From the NCBI GenBank assembly GCA_026002975.1, contig BPGJ01000006.1:1-64000 (forward strand): a stretch of 64,000 bases of DNA. The letters are read 5' to 3'. The translations under genes and the position numbers were made by a program. This document shows positions 24,163-33,696 of this stretch, one piece after another (position 1 is the stretch's first letter; every line of letters starts with the position of its first letter). This DNA comes from Acidimicrobiia bacterium. Lineage in GTDB: Bacteria; Actinomycetota; Acidimicrobiia; Spongiisociales; ZC4RG35. The notes below the pieces were generated by a model that was given only the letters and a program-made list of their open reading frames with translations, ran no database searches and was not told the origin of the DNA.

Positions 24163-24909
24163 ATGGCTGCACCTCTGACCTCCCTGGACGAAGGGCGCCT
24201 ATTCGGGCGCCGTCTCGGGCCCGGACCGCCCCGCGTGGTGGCCCTCCACGGCTGGGGACGGGACTCGTCGGACTTCGTCGAGGCACTGTCCGGGCTGCCC
24301 GCCCTGGCGGTGGACCTGCCCGGTTTCGGCGCCTCTCCCGCCCCCGGGGAACCGATCGGCGCCGCCGGGTACCTGGAGCATCTCGACCCGGTCTTCGACC
24401 ATCTCCGCCAACCGGTCGTGCTGGTGGGCCACTCGTTCGGTGGCAGGGTCGCGTTGGCGGCGGCGGTGGCCCGAGCCGACCAGGTCGGTGGTCTGGTGCT
24501 CATCGGGGTGCCGCTCCTGAGGGCCGGCACCCGCAGCCGGACCCGTCCGGGCTACAGGGCGATCCGGTTGGCCCACCGGTTCGGTCTCGTGTCGGATGCG
24601 CAGCTCGAACAGGCTCGGAGACGTTACGGCTCTCCGGACTACCGGGCGGCCCAGGGTGTGATGCGGCAGGTGCTCGTCCGGGCGGTCAACGAGACCTATG
24701 AGCATGAACTGAGCCGCTTGTCGGTTCCGACCCGGCTGGTGTGGGGAACCGACGACCGTGAGGTGCCGGTCACCGTGGCGAGACGGGCCATGGGTCTGAT
24801 CCCCGACGGCCTGGCCGAGCTGGTAGAAGTCCCGGGAGGAGGCCACCACCTCCCGACCACCCACCCGGGGGTGGTGAGGGAGGTCGTCACCCGGATGATG
24901 GAAGGATGA
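24163..24909 (+). CDS. Alpha/beta hydrolase
   Basis: A 248-residue alpha/beta-fold hydrolase with an intact catalytic set: oxyanion region LHGWGRDS, nucleophile elbow GHSFGG, acid in WGTDDREVP and His in GGGHHLPTTHP. The substrate is unknown. Its stop overlaps the ATG of the MurF-like gene (ATGA), and a Ddl-like gene follows, so it is the first gene of a likely three-gene operon for cell-wall precursor or dipeptide chemistry. An esterase or peptidase role there is inference. Confidence 0.85.
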   Translation: MAAPLTSLDEGRLFGRRLGPGPPRVVALHGWGRDSSDFVEALSGLPALAVDLPGFGASPAPGEPIGAAGYLEHLDPVFDHLRQPVVLVGHSFGGRVALAAAVARADQVGGLVLIGVPLLRAGTRSRTRPGYRAIRLAHRFGLVSDAQLEQARRRYGSPDYRAAQGVMRQVLVRAVNETYEHELSRLSVPTRLVWGTDDREVPVTVARRAMGLIPDGLAELVEVPGGGHHLPTTHPGVVREVVTRMMEG

Positions 24910-26409
24910 CCACCGTCGTCGCGCTGTCGGCGGGGGCCGTCTTCGCGCTGCTGCGATGGCTTCGGGTCTGCCAGCGGGAACACTACGTCCCCGGGTCCGT
25001 GACCAGGTTCGCGGCGAGATGGTGGTCCTCCCGCCCCGTCAACCTCCTGCTGGCAGGGACCGGGCTGGCTGCCGCGGTGCTCACCGCCTCGGGGTTCGAA
25101 CAGGCGGCATACGTCGTCGCCGCGGCGGCTGCGGTCGGCCCGGTCGGCCTGACAGTTCGAGGAACTTCCGCTCCGCTTCGGTGGACGCCCCGCCTTATCC
25201 GACTCGCCTCGGCATCGGCCGTGCCGCCCCTCGCCGCCGCGGTGTGGTCGGTGCGGTCGGCGGAACCCACATCGATGACCCTGGCAGCATTGGCGGTCCC
25301 GCTGTGGGTCGACCTGGCATCAGCGGCCCTCCGGCCCCTCGAGAAGAGGATCTCCCGCCGGTGGGTCTGGACGGCTTCCCGACGTCTCGCCGAAGTAGCG
25401 CCCAGAGTGGTGGCCATAACCGGTTCGTACGGCAAGACGTCCACCAAGGAGCTGGTTCGTCACCTCCTCGCCGGGAGGCACTCGGTGCTGGCCAGCCCGG
25501 CTTCCTTCAACAACCTCCTCGGGCTGGCCAGGACCATCAACGAGCATCTCACACCCGACGTGGAGGTCTTCGTCGCCGAGATGGGAACCTACGGGCCGGG
25601 GGAGATCGACGAGATGTGCCGACACTACCCCCCCGAGGTCGGAGTGATCACCGCACTGGGACCCGTCCACCTGGAGCGCATGGGGTCGATCGAGCGGATC
25701 CGCGACGCCAAGAGCGAGATCCTCCGGCGGGCCCGGGTAGGGGTTATAAACGTCGACCATCCGCTGCTCGCCGAACTGGCGCGAGCCGAGATGGATCGCA
25801 TCCGAGTGGTCACCTGCTCGACTTCGCAACCGGAGGCCGACGTGGTCTGCGCCGACGGTCGGGTGTCGATCGGGGGTGTCGAGTTGGCCAGGTTCCAGAG
25901 CGGTGTGGTCCACCCCGGGAACCTGGCGTGCGCGGTGGGTGTCCTGGTCGCTCTGGGCGAGGATCCGTCGAGTTGGATCGACCGTCTGGAGGACCTGCCC
26001 GTGCCACCCCACCGCCTCGTCTCGGCGACGAGCGAGCGGGGGTTCGTCGTGTTCGACGACACCTTCAACGCCAACCCGGAAGGAGCGCGGGGAAGGGCTC
26101 CGCCGGCTCGCGGTCGCGGCCCCCCTCCGGCCGGAGGGTGCTGGTAACCCCGGGCATGGTGGAACTCGGTCACCTGCAATACGAGGAGAACCGGCGACTG
26201 GCCCGGGACGCGGGCTGCCGTGGTGACCGACCTCGTGGTGGTGGGTCGTACCAACCGGAAGGCTTTGTTGGAGGGGGCCGCCGAGGGTGGGATCCGATCG
26301 GTTATCGTCGTGGAGAACCGGGAGGAGGCGGTCGCCTGGGTCCGTGACCGTCTGGGTCCGGGGGGACGCCGTCCTCTACGAGAACGACCTGCCAGACCAC
26401 TACCCCTAG
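24906..26409 (+). CDS. Membrane-anchored MurF-like Mur ligase (four frameshifts near the 3' end)
   Basis: The N-terminal ~150 residues contain several hydrophobic helices, not present in standard MurF. The Mur ligase core follows: VVAITGSYGKTSTKELVRH (ATP loop), SFNNLLGLARTINEH, VAEMGTYGPGEIDEM and ITALGPVHLERMGS, then FDDTFNANPEGAR. Mur ligases join an amino acid or dipeptide to UDP-muramyl peptides; MurF adds D-Ala-D-Ala. After NPEGAR the frame breaks, but GLRRLAVAAP, SGRRVLVTPGMVELGHLQYE, VVTDLVVVGRTNRKALLE and GDAVLYENDLPDHYP continue in successive frames to TAG 26407-26409. Removing single bases near 26089-26097, in the C6 run 26120-26125, near 26213-26217 and in the G6 run 26360-26365 restores one protein of about 499 residues. 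Confidence 0.72.
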
Positions 26410-26416
26410 GAGCGAC

Positions 26417-27490
26417 ATGCCGAGGCCCGCCATCGTGTTCGGAGGACCTTCTCCGGAGCACGACATCAGCGTTTCCACGGGCTTGCAGGCGACCCACACC
26501 CTGGGCGACGTCTGGGCCATCTACTGGGACAAACAGGGTCGGTTCCATGCGGTCGATCCGGCTGCGGAGCCGGTCGACTTCGCCGAGGGGATCCCCCGCA
26601 AGGCGAGAGAGCTGGGTTTCTCGGCGGTGCCGGGTGGGGGGTTCACCCTGCGTCGCAAACCCCTCGACATCTCGGTGGTGGTGAACTGCTGCCACGGGGG
26701 GCCGGGGGAAGACGGCACGCTGCAGGCTGCGTTCGAGCTGGTGGGATACCGATTCACGGGTCCCGGCTCCCGAGGTTCGGCTCTGGGGATGGACAAGTTC
26801 GCCTTCTCGGCGACGGTGGCCGCGTTGGGCCTTCCCGTCCTGCCCCGGCTGCTGCTCGGTCCCGACACCAGGCCCGACTTCCCCCCGCCGTACATCGTCA
26901 AGCCCCGCTACGGGGGGAGCTCGATCGGCATCGAGATCACCGAAGACGTCGAGACCGCGCTGGCTCTCCTCGCCTCCTCCCCCCATCTCCGGGAAGGTGC
27001 GGTGATCGAACCGTACCTGGCCGACTGCCGGGACCTGCAAGTGGCCGTCCGCACCTACCCCGAGTTCCAGACCTCCGCCATCGAAGAGCCCCTCAGGGCC
27101 GAGGCCGGTTTGTACAGCTACCGTCAGAAGTATCTGGCCTGGGGTGAGAGCGGTCAGGCTGCCCGCCGGCTCCCCGCCGACGTGGATCCGCCGCTCGCGG
27201 AACAGGTGAAGGCCCTGGCCCGCCGGGTCGCCGAGCTCTGTCAACTGCGTTCGGTGGGAAGGGTCGACTTCCTCGAGAGGGGAGGGGAGCTCTGGGTCAA
27301 CGAAGTCAACACCATCCCGGGCAGCCTCGCTGCCTATCTGTGGATCGACCCGCCCATCGACCGGGCCACCTTGTTGGCCGACATGATCACAGAAGCGGAG
27401 ACCCGACCTCCTCGGATCTTCTCGGCTGCCGGCGCCGACGGAACCGCTCTCAGGAGCGCCCGCTCGATCGCGGCGAAGCTGGGCGGCTGA
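26417..27490 (+). CDS. D-alanine-D-alanine ligase-like ATP-grasp protein
   Basis: A 357-residue ATP-grasp ligase. It has VFGGPSPEHDISVSTG at the N-terminus, NCCHGGPGEDGTLQAAFEL, YIVKPRYGGSSIGIE, RVDFLERGGELWVNEVNTIPGS and a C-terminal helical tail. These are the Ddl signatures; Ddl makes D-Ala-D-Ala for peptidoglycan. The central metal-binding Glu/Asn (NEVNTIPG) are present. The gene starts 7 bases after the MurF-like gene, so ligase and dipeptide supply are paired. I cannot say if this is the main Ddl or a second copy making another dipeptide. Confidence 0.87.
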   Translation: MPRPAIVFGGPSPEHDISVSTGLQATHTLGDVWAIYWDKQGRFHAVDPAAEPVDFAEGIPRKARELGFSAVPGGGFTLRRKPLDISVVVNCCHGGPGEDGTLQAAFELVGYRFTGPGSRGSALGMDKFAFSATVAALGLPVLPRLLLGPDTRPDFPPPYIVKPRYGGSSIGIEITEDVETALALLASSPHLREGAVIEPYLADCRDLQVAVRTYPEFQTSAIEEPLRAEAGLYSYRQKYLAWGESGQAARRLPADVDPPLAEQVKALARRVAELCQLRSVGRVDFLERGGELWVNEVNTIPGSLAAYLWIDPPIDRATLLADMITEAETRPPRIFSAAGADGTALRSARSIAAKLGG

Positions 27491-27493
27491 ACT

Positions 27494-27727
27494 TCAGAGG
27501 TGCACGACCGGGCAGGTGAGGGTGCGGGTGATCCCTTCGATCGCCTGGATCTTGGCGACGACCAGCTTCCCCAGGGCGTCGACGTCCTCGGCCGTCGCCT
27601 TCACGATCACGTCGTAGGGTCCGGTCACGTCGTCGGCGGACTCCACCCCCGGGATCTGTCTGACCTCCTCGGCGACGATCGCCGCCTTACCGACCTCGGT
27701 CTGGATCAACACGTACGCTTGGACCAC
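27494..27727 (-). CDS. Stand-alone Lrp/AsnC-type ligand-binding (RAM) domain protein
   Basis: A 77-residue protein equal to the RAM domain of Lrp/AsnC regulators, without any helix-turn-helix: QAYVLIQTEVGKAAIVAEEV, IPGVESADDVTGPYDVIVKA and TRTLTCPVV. Such small proteins form ring oligomers that bind amino acids; actinobacteria often have one. It cannot bind DNA alone and could modulate another regulator. The gene is on the minus strand, tail-to-tail with the Ddl-like gene (three bases apart). Confidence 0.82.
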   Translation of the reverse strand: MVQAYVLIQTEVGKAAIVAEEVRQIPGVESADDVTGPYDVIVKATAEDVDALGKLVVAKIQAIEGITRTLTCPVVHL

Positions 27728-27787
27728 TGAACCTCCCTCACGTCGGGTCGGGCACCGATGCTACAGAAACCGGAAGGGCGGGGCCGG

Positions 27788-28006
27788 TCAGTAGGCGTCC
27801 TGACCCACCCGAATCCTCACCGCGTAGCGGGTGTCGCCCTCCTCCACCACGTCGAACAGGATCCGCTGGCCCTGTCGGAGGAACCGGAAGATCGATCCCT
27901 CCAGCGAGCCGGGCCTGAGGAAGACCTCCGACCGGTCGGTGTCGCACACCACGACACCCACCCCGGTCTGCTCGTCATACGACTTGACCACCCCCTGGAT
28001 CGGCAT
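27788..28006 (-). CDS. Small cold-shock-like OB-fold protein
   Basis: A 72-residue protein: MPIQGVVKSYDEQTGVGVVVCDTD, then EVFLRPGSLEGSIFRFLRQGQ and ILFDVVEEGDTRYAVRIR. The layout resembles a cold-shock domain (nucleic-acid-binding OB fold), but the aromatic RNP1 motif is not clear, so nucleic-acid binding is uncertain. The ATG directly follows the rpmB stop with no gap, so it is likely translated with rpmB. Confidence 0.6.
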   Translation of the reverse strand: MPIQGVVKSYDEQTGVGVVVCDTDRSEVFLRPGSLEGSIFRFLRQGQRILFDVVEEGDTRYAVRIRVGQDAY

Positions 28007-28195
28007 TCAGGCCTTCTCCACCTTTCCGGCACGGATACAGGACGTGCAGACCCTCGCCCGCCTGGTGTTCGAACCGTCGCGGACGCGGACCCGTTGCACG
28101 TTGGGGAGCCAACGGCGGCTGTTGCGCTTGTGGGAGAAGGTCACGTTCTTGCCGAAGCTGGGCGCCTTCCCGCAGATCTCACACCGGTAGGACAT
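28007..28195 (-). CDS. rpmB: 50S ribosomal protein L28
   Basis: A 62-residue L28: [22 protein letters not shown], then [16 protein letters not shown] and [12 protein letters not shown]. It has four cysteines in two CxxC pairs (CEIC, CTSC), the zinc-binding form. A longer in-frame start upstream is not conserved; GAGGAG lies seven bases before the chosen ATG. Confidence 0.95.
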   Translation of the reverse strand: MSYRCEICGKAPSFGKNVTFSHKRNSRRWLPNVQRVRVRDGSNTRRARVCTSCIRAGKVEKA

Positions 28196-28258
28196 TCGAG
28201 ACTCCTCGGGGAATGGACGGACACGACAGGGTAGCACCGGGCGAGTGGTGTCACTCCT

Positions 28259-28264
28259 TATACT
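28259..28264 (+). promoter_or_regulatory. -10 element upstream of recG
   Basis: TATACT, a near-consensus -10 hexamer, 30 bases before the recG GTG and diverging from rpmB. It would give a short leader of about 24 bases. Confidence 0.45.
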
Positions 28265-28294
28265 CCGACGGCAGATGCGTCCTCGTCGTTCGGC

Positions 28295-30463
28295 GTGACC
28301 GGCCGCAGCCTCGCCTACCTCTCCTCGGTTCCCATCGCCAGGGTCCGCGGCGTCGGTGAGCGGCTCGCTCGTGCGCTCACCCAGGCCGGGCTGGCCAGCG
28401 TCGCCGATCTACTGCTCCACGTGCCTCGGAGGTACATCGACCGTTCGGTGGTCAAACCCATCGGCCGGATCCGGCCCGGCGAGGAGGCAACGGTGGTCGG
28501 CACCGTCGAGGAGATCGCCTCACGCAGGGCCCGTACCGGCCGCCCGATGGTCCAGGCCACCGTGAGCGACCCGACCGGGTCCATCAGGGTGGTTTGGTTC
28601 AACCAGCCCTACCGGGAAGGACAACTCGGCCGTGGGGACCTCGTGGCCCTGTTCGGAAAGGTCGACGTCTTCCGAGGTCGGCTCGGCATGACCAACCCCG
28701 TCACCGAACCCCTGAGGAGACCGGGCGGTACCAGTAGAACCGGCCGGGTGGTTCCGATCTACCCGTCGGTCGCCAAGCAGCCCTCCTGGAAGATCCAGGA
28801 TCTGGTGGCCGATGCCCTGCGACGTTCCCGTCCCATCCTGGATCCCGTCCCCGAGAGCATCCTGGAGCGACTAGGCCTCCCGAGCCGGGACGACGCCTTC
28901 GGCGCAATGCATGCTCCCGACCGGCTCGAGGATGCCGAACTGGGAAGGCAGAGGCTGGTGTTCGACGAGTTCTTCCGTATCGAGCTGGCCCTGGCGATGG
29001 CCAAACGTCGGATGATCGCCGAGGCGCGGGGCATCCCGCACAGACCGACGGGCACTCTGGTCGAGAAGTTCGTCGGCGGGCTCCCCTTTCGTCTGACCCG
29101 CGACCAGGAGAGGGTGGTGGGTCAGATCCTCGACGACCTGGCCCGCCCTCATCCGATGCATCGCCTTCTACAAGGCGAGGTCGGATCGGGAAAGACGGTG
29201 GTGGCCGTGATCGCCGCCCTGAGAGTGGTGGAAGGCGGTCACCAGGTGGCGATCATGGCGCCCACCGAGGTGCTGGCCACCCAGCATTTCCTCGGCATCT
29301 CCCGCCTGCTGGAGGAGGCAGGGTTGGCGCCACCCCTGGAAGGGGAGGGGATCCGCTTGGGGATGCCGTCCCTCTTCGAAGACGGCCCGGCGGTTCGTGT
29401 CGCCCTACTCACCTCCTCTCAGGCCACGACCAACTTCGTCCCTCAGGCCAGCCGGGACGACGTTCTCGCCTGGGTTGCCGACGGCAAGGTGGATGTGGTG
29501 GTCGGAACCCATGCCCTCATCCAGGAGGCGGTCGACTTCGCCGGGTTGGGCCTCGCGGTGATCGACGAGCAGCACCGTTTCGGAGTGGCCCAACGGCTCA
29601 GGATCCAAGGCAAGGCGAACTTGGGGCATCCCGACGTGCTGATCATGACCGCCACCCCGATTCCACGGACCCTGTCGATGACCCTGTACGGAGACCTGGA
29701 CGTGTCCACCATCGAAGAACTCCCGCCCGGGCGATCACCGGTGTCGACCGAAGTGGTCCCCAAGTCCGAGGAGGCCCGGGTGTGGGAGGCCGTGAGGCGA
29801 GAGGTCGCTCGGAGCCGGCAAGTCTACGTGGTGTGTCCCCTGATCGAAGAATCCCCGAAGATCGAGGCGGCGAGTGCGGTCGCCGAGTACGAAAGGCTGT
29901 CGGCCCTCCTGCCCGGGCTCCGTCTGGGCCTGCTCCACGGCCAGCTCCGGCCAGACGAGAAACGCCGGGTGATGGAGGACTTCAGGCAGGGGCTGTTGGA
30001 TGTGCTGGTGGCCACCACCGTGATCGAGGTGGGTATCGACGTGCCCAACGCCACGCTGATCGTGGTGGAGGATGCGCACCGTTTCGGGCTGAGCCAGCTC
30101 CACCAGCTGCGCGGTCGGGTGGGTCGGGGGGACCACCCGGGGAGATGCATCCTGCTGGTGGAAGAGACCACCGAGGAGGCGAAGAGGCGCATCGCCGCGA
30201 TCGCGGCCACCACCGACGGGTTCAGACTGGCCGAAGAAGACCTGGCGATCCGCGGGCACGGGACCGTGTTCGGAACCCGTCAGGCCGGGCTGGCCGATCT
30301 TCGGATCGCCGACCTACTCAGAGACTTCGACCTCCTCGTCCGGGCTCGGGAGGAGGCCTTCGACCTGGTCGGTTCCGACCCTGACTTGCGGGGACATCCC
30401 GCCCTACGCGAGGAGATCCGGGCGATGCTCGGCGAGTCGGTGGCCTGGCTGTTCGTCGGATGA
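28295..30463 (+). CDS. recG: ATP-dependent DNA helicase RecG
   Basis: A 722-residue RecG, which remodels stalled replication forks and branch-migrates Holliday junctions. It has an N-terminal wedge/OB domain ([29 protein letters not shown]), then helicase motifs [14 protein letters not shown] (Walker A), [23 protein letters not shown]-like text, [10 protein letters not shown] (DEQH), [19 protein letters not shown] and the C-terminal [14 protein letters not shown]. The start is GTG at 28295, matching the normal N-terminus. It ends five bases before rsmD. Confidence 0.95.
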   Translation: MTGRSLAYLSSVPIARVRGVGERLARALTQAGLASVADLLLHVPRRYIDRSVVKPIGRIRPGEEATVVGTVEEIASRRARTGRPMVQATVSDPTGSIRVVWFNQPYREGQLGRGDLVALFGKVDVFRGRLGMTNPVTEPLRRPGGTSRTGRVVPIYPSVAKQPSWKIQDLVADALRRSRPILDPVPESILERLGLPSRDDAFGAMHAPDRLEDAELGRQRLVFDEFFRIELALAMAKRRMIAEARGIPHRPTGTLVEKFVGGLPFRLTRDQERVVGQILDDLARPHPMHRLLQGEVGSGKTVVAVIAALRVVEGGHQVAIMAPTEVLATQHFLGISRLLEEAGLAPPLEGEGIRLGMPSLFEDGPAVRVALLTSSQATTNFVPQASRDDVLAWVADGKVDVVVGTHALIQEAVDFAGLGLAVIDEQHRFGVAQRLRIQGKANLGHPDVLIMTATPIPRTLSMTLYGDLDVSTIEELPPGRSPVSTEVVPKSEEARVWEAVRREVARSRQVYVVCPLIEESPKIEAASAVAEYERLSALLPGLRLGLLHGQLRPDEKRRVMEDFRQGLLDVLVATTVIEVGIDVPNATLIVVEDAHRFGLSQLHQLRGRVGRGDHPGRCILLVEETTEEAKRRIAAIAATTDGFRLAEEDLAIRGHGTVFGTRQAGLADLRIADLLRDFDLLVRAREEAFDLVGSDPDLRGHPALREEIRAMLGESVAWLFVG

Positions 30464-30467
30464 TGCG

Positions 30468-31022
30468 ATGCGGGTGGTAGCGGGGCGGTTCGGAGGCCGG
30501 CGCCTGGTCGCACCGAGAGGCGGAGCGACCCGACCGGTGACCGACCGGGTGAAGGAAGCCGTCTTCTCCTCTCTGGCCGACCGGATCGAAGGTGCCGCCG
30601 TGGCCGACCTCTATGCGGGGACCGGCAGTTTCGGTATCGAATCCTTGAGCCGGGGCGCCCGCCTGGCCGTGTTCGTGGAAACCGATCCCTCCGCCCTGGA
30701 GGCGTTGCGCCGCAACCTGGGGATGCTGGGTTTGGGCGAAGACGTGGCCCGGGTGGTGCCGACCACCGTGGAGTCCTTTCTCCTCGAAGCCCCTCTCTCC
30801 TTCGATCTGGTGTTCTGCGACCCGCCCTGGAGCCTCGATGCGGAGCATCTCGCCGGGGTTCTCGACCGGGTTCCCCTCGCGCCCGGAGCCCAGGTGGTGG
30901 TCTCCCGGCGCTGGCAGGATCCCGTCCCGCAGCCCGCCCGTCTCCGGATTTACCGTCAACGTAGATACGGAGACACCAGAATCGTCCGATATGTGGAGAG
31001 CGCCGAGGAGATGAGCCGATGA
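30468..31022 (+). CDS. rsmD: 16S rRNA (guanine-966-N2)-methyltransferase
   Basis: A 184-residue SAM-dependent methyltransferase: MRVVAGRFGGRRLVAPRG, RPVTDRVKEAVFSSL, LYAGTGSFGIESLSRGA (SAM site) and FCDPPW (catalytic, DPPY type). RsmD methylates G966 of 16S rRNA. The stop overlaps the coaD start (ATGA). The rsmD-coaD pair is common in bacteria. Confidence 0.92.
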   Translation: MRVVAGRFGGRRLVAPRGGATRPVTDRVKEAVFSSLADRIEGAAVADLYAGTGSFGIESLSRGARLAVFVETDPSALEALRRNLGMLGLGEDVARVVPTTVESFLLEAPLSFDLVFCDPPWSLDAEHLAGVLDRVPLAPGAQVVVSRRWQDPVPQPARLRIYRQRRYGDTRIVRYVESAEEMSR

Positions 31023-31492
31023 CGGTCGCCCTGTGTCCCGGGAGCTTCGATCCTCCCACCAACGGTCACGTCGACATCGTGGAACGGTCGGCGGTGGTGT
31101 TCGACAGGGTGGTGGTTGCGGTCGTAGCCAACCCGTCCAAAGAGCCGCTCTTCACGGCGGACGAACGGGTGCGTCTGCTCGCCGCCAGCCTCACACATCT
31201 CGGCAACGTCGAGGTGGCGGCGTTCGAGGGGCTGCTGGTCGACTTCGCCGAGTCGCGGGGAGTCGACGTGATCGTGAAAGGACTCCGCGCGGTGTCCGAC
31301 TTCGACTACGAGCTGCAGATGGCCCAGATGAACCGAACCCTCCGAGGGGTGGAGACCCTGTTCATGCCGACGAACCCCGAATGGAGCTACCTATCGTCGT
31401 CACTGGTGAGAGAAGTCGCGAGACTGGGTGGCAGGATCGACGAGCTGGTACCTCCGCCGGTGGCGGAGGCTCTCAAGGAGAGATTGAAGTGA
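31019..31492 (+). CDS. coaD: Phosphopantetheine adenylyltransferase
   Basis: A 157-residue CoaD. It converts 4'-phosphopantetheine and ATP to dephospho-CoA. The nucleotidyltransferase motif is CPGSFDPPTNGHVDI (T/HxGH), with KGLRAVSDFDYELQMAQMNR in the middle and a C-terminal SSSLVREVARLGG. The ATG overlaps the rsmD stop by four bases; its own stop overlaps the next gene's GTG. Confidence 0.96.
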   Translation: MTVALCPGSFDPPTNGHVDIVERSAVVFDRVVVAVVANPSKEPLFTADERVRLLAASLTHLGNVEVAAFEGLLVDFAESRGVDVIVKGLRAVSDFDYELQMAQMNRTLRGVETLFMPTNPEWSYLSSSLVREVARLGGRIDELVPPPVAEALKERLK

Positions 31493-32007
31493 CCGACGAC
31501 CGACCCACCATCGACCCCCGCCCGCGGACCACCGTCGGCGAGCTCCAGGAGCTCATCGACCAGATGATCGAACACCTGGAGACGGCCAAGTCGATGCCGC
31601 TGTCCACCAACGTGCTGGTCGACCGGGAGTGGTTCCTGGAGGCGCTCGAACGGCTCAAGGCGGAGCTGCCCGACGAACTGCGGGCGGCCAGGTGGATGGT
31701 GCGGGAGCGGGAAGCATTCATCGCCCGAACCAACGAGCGCGCCCAGGAGATCATCGATCGGGCCAAGGCCGAGAGCCGCCGGCTCGTGTCGGAGTCGTAC
31801 GTGTTGGCGGAGGCGGTGGAGGAAGCCAACACGCTGGTGAGGAGGGCCGAAGGGGAAGCACGCCGCCTCCGGCTCGAAGCCGAAGACGAGGTGGAACGGA
31901 TGTTGGAGCGGGTAGAGACGCTCCTCGCCGAGCTGTTGACGAAGGTGCACAACTCCAGGGAGGAACTCCACCGGGCCCGGCCGGCTCCGCCCGACGTCCC
32001 GTTGTGA
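31489..32007 (+). CDS. DivIVA-like coiled-coil cell-division or polarity protein
   Basis: A 172-residue, highly charged helical protein. It starts VTDDRPTIDPRPRTTVGELQ, then has long coiled-coil segments (QELIDQMIEHLETAK; EEANTLVRRAEGEARRLRLEAEDEVERMLERVETLL). Actinobacterial homologues next to coaD resemble DivIVA/SepIVA and act in cell-envelope growth or septation; membrane-binding features of classical DivIVA are not seen. GTG at 31489 overlaps the coaD stop. Confidence 0.7.
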   Translation: MTDDRPTIDPRPRTTVGELQELIDQMIEHLETAKSMPLSTNVLVDREWFLEALERLKAELPDELRAARWMVREREAFIARTNERAQEIIDRAKAESRRLVSESYVLAEAVEEANTLVRRAEGEARRLRLEAEDEVERMLERVETLLAELLTKVHNSREELHRARPAPPDVPL

Positions 32008-32018
32008 AACCCGGCGCC

Positions 32019-32024
32019 TACCCT
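32019..32024 (+). promoter_or_regulatory. -10 element of the DUF177 gene
   Basis: TACCCT seven bases before the ATG at 32032; leaderless arrangement. It could drive DUF177-rpmF-plsX-rnc. Confidence 0.4.
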
Positions 32025-32031
32025 GACCGGT

Positions 32032-32526
32032 ATGGCGTTCCGCTTCCTCGTAGCCGACCTCCTCGCCGATCCGGGCCGGGCTCGCACCGAGACCGGATCG
32101 GTGCCGGTGTCGTTCGAGTTTCCCCAGGCCCGGATCGAGGACGTGGTGGAGGTGACCTGCACGCTCCGGTCCTTGACCGACGGGGTCGTGGCTCGGGGCA
32201 CCATCACGGTGGCTGCCACCCTCCTCTGCAACCGCTGCCTCACCGACTGGGTCGAGACCCGGCGTGTCCCGTTCGAACAGGTCTATCGGTGGTCCCCCAG
32301 CGACGTCGACGAGCTGGCCGTCGAACCGGGGGGCTACATCGACCTGGAGGGCGTCGTTCGAGACGAGGTCGCCCTGTCGGTTCCTCTCGCACCTCTGTGT
32401 CGGGCCGACTGCCGGGGACTTTGCCCCGAGTGCGGAACCGACTTGAATGTCGCGCCTTGCGGGGGGCACGGAGACGAGAAGGAGTCGCCGTTCGCCCCAC
32501 TCAGACAGCTTTTCGACCAGTCGTGA
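32032..32526 (+). CDS. DUF177 (YceD) family protein
   Basis: A 164-residue DUF177/YceD protein upstream of rpmF, its near-universal position. The family is linked to 23S rRNA maturation and ribosome assembly. It has CNRCLTDW in the middle and CRADCRGLCPECGTDLN toward the end, giving several zinc-type cysteines. It is 13 bases before rpmF, so the two are probably co-expressed. Confidence 0.88.
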   Translation: MAFRFLVADLLADPGRARTETGSVPVSFEFPQARIEDVVEVTCTLRSLTDGVVARGTITVAATLLCNRCLTDWVETRRVPFEQVYRWSPSDVDELAVEPGGYIDLEGVVRDEVALSVPLAPLCRADCRGLCPECGTDLNVAPCGGHGDEKESPFAPLRQLFDQS

Positions 32527-32539
32527 CAAGGAGCGCCTG

Positions 32540-32716
32540 ATGGCCGTCCCCAAGAAGAAGATGTCGCGCATGCGGACCCGGCACCGCAAGGCGCAGTGGA
32601 AGATCCAGCGCCCTGCCTTGGTCACCTGTCCCCGCTGCCGGGCCCCCAAGCTGGGGCACCGGGTGTGTCCGAACTGCGGGACCTACAAGGGTCGACAGGT
32701 CGTAGAAGTCGACTGA
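32540..32716 (+). CDS. rpmF: 50S ribosomal protein L32
   Basis: A 58-residue L32 with MAVPKKKMSRMRTRHRKAQW at the N-terminus and CPRCRAPKLGHRVCPNCGTY, a complete zinc ribbon. It follows DUF177 and precedes plsX, the conserved order. Confidence 0.96.
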   Translation: MAVPKKKMSRMRTRHRKAQWKIQRPALVTCPRCRAPKLGHRVCPNCGTYKGRQVVEVD

Positions 32717-32721
32717 CCCAC

Positions 32722-33696
32722 ATGGCCCGGATCGCCCTCGACGCGATGGGGGGAGACAACGCTCCCGCCGAGACGGTCGCTGGTGCGGTGGCAGCCGCCG
32801 AAGCGGGGGTGGAGGTGGTCCTGGTGGGCGACCGGGAGGCGGTGGAGGCCGAACTCGGGCGCCACGGTCGGCTCCTGGAGGTCATCCATGCTCCCGAGAC
32901 CATCGGGATGGGGGAGGACCCGATCAGGGGAATCCGGGAGAAGCCGGATGCCTCGGTGGTGGTCTGCAGTCGGCTGGTCAAGGAGGGTGCCGCCGACGGC
33001 ATGGTCTCGGCCGGTTCGACCGGCGCGGCCATGACCGCGGCTACGGTGCTGATCGGGCGCCTCCCGGGAGTGCTCCGTCCCACCATCGCCAGCGTGTTCC
33101 CCACCCCGGGAACCCCGACGGTGTTGCTCGACTCCGGCGCCAACCCCGAGGTGAAACCCGAACACCTTCTCCAGTTCGCCCTTATGGGAGCCATATTCAG
33201 CGACGTGTACTTCGGTAACCGTCGGCCCCGGGTCGGGCTGCTCAACATAGGTGAGGAGCCGTCCAAGGGGCGCGCCCTGGAGAGGCAGACCTACCCCCTC
33301 CTGGCGGACAGCTCGCTCGATTTCGTCGGCAACGTCGAAGGCAGGGTGGTGGCGGGCGACGGATGCGACGTGATCGTGACCGACGGTTTCACCGGCAACG
33401 TTTTCCTGAAGACGGCCGAGGGCGCGGCCGCCCTCGCCACTTCGGTGGTGCTGGAGGCGCTGTCCGACCTGCCGCCCGAGGTGGCCTCCGAGGTGTGGCC
33501 GCGCCTGGCCCGGATCGAGGAGCAGATGGACTACGAAACATACGGGGGAGCCCATCTGCTCGGCGTGTCGGGTGTGGTGGTGATAGCCCACGGCTCCTCG
33601 ACCCGGAAATCCATCACCAACGCCCTCCGCATGGCGGCCGAGGGGGCGGCGAAGGATCTACCCGGCCAGATCGCGGCCCGGATCGCCCGGGGATGA
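32722..33696 (+). CDS. plsX: Phosphate acyltransferase PlsX
   Basis: A 324-residue PlsX, which makes acyl-phosphate from acyl-ACP for phospholipid synthesis. Motifs: IALDAMGGDNAP at the start, SAGSTGAAMTA, LDSGANPEVKPEHLLQFA, LLNIGEEPSKG, VIVTDGFTGNVFLKT. The ATG at 32722 is five bases after the rpmF stop; the stop overlaps rnc by four bases (ATGA). Confidence 0.96.
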   Translation: MARIALDAMGGDNAPAETVAGAVAAAEAGVEVVLVGDREAVEAELGRHGRLLEVIHAPETIGMGEDPIRGIREKPDASVVVCSRLVKEGAADGMVSAGSTGAAMTAATVLIGRLPGVLRPTIASVFPTPGTPTVLLDSGANPEVKPEHLLQFALMGAIFSDVYFGNRRPRVGLLNIGEEPSKGRALERQTYPLLADSSLDFVGNVEGRVVAGDGCDVIVTDGFTGNVFLKTAEGAAALATSVVLEALSDLPPEVASEVWPRLARIEEQMDYETYGGAHLLGVSGVVVIAHGSSTRKSITNALRMAAEGAAKDLPGQIAARIARG

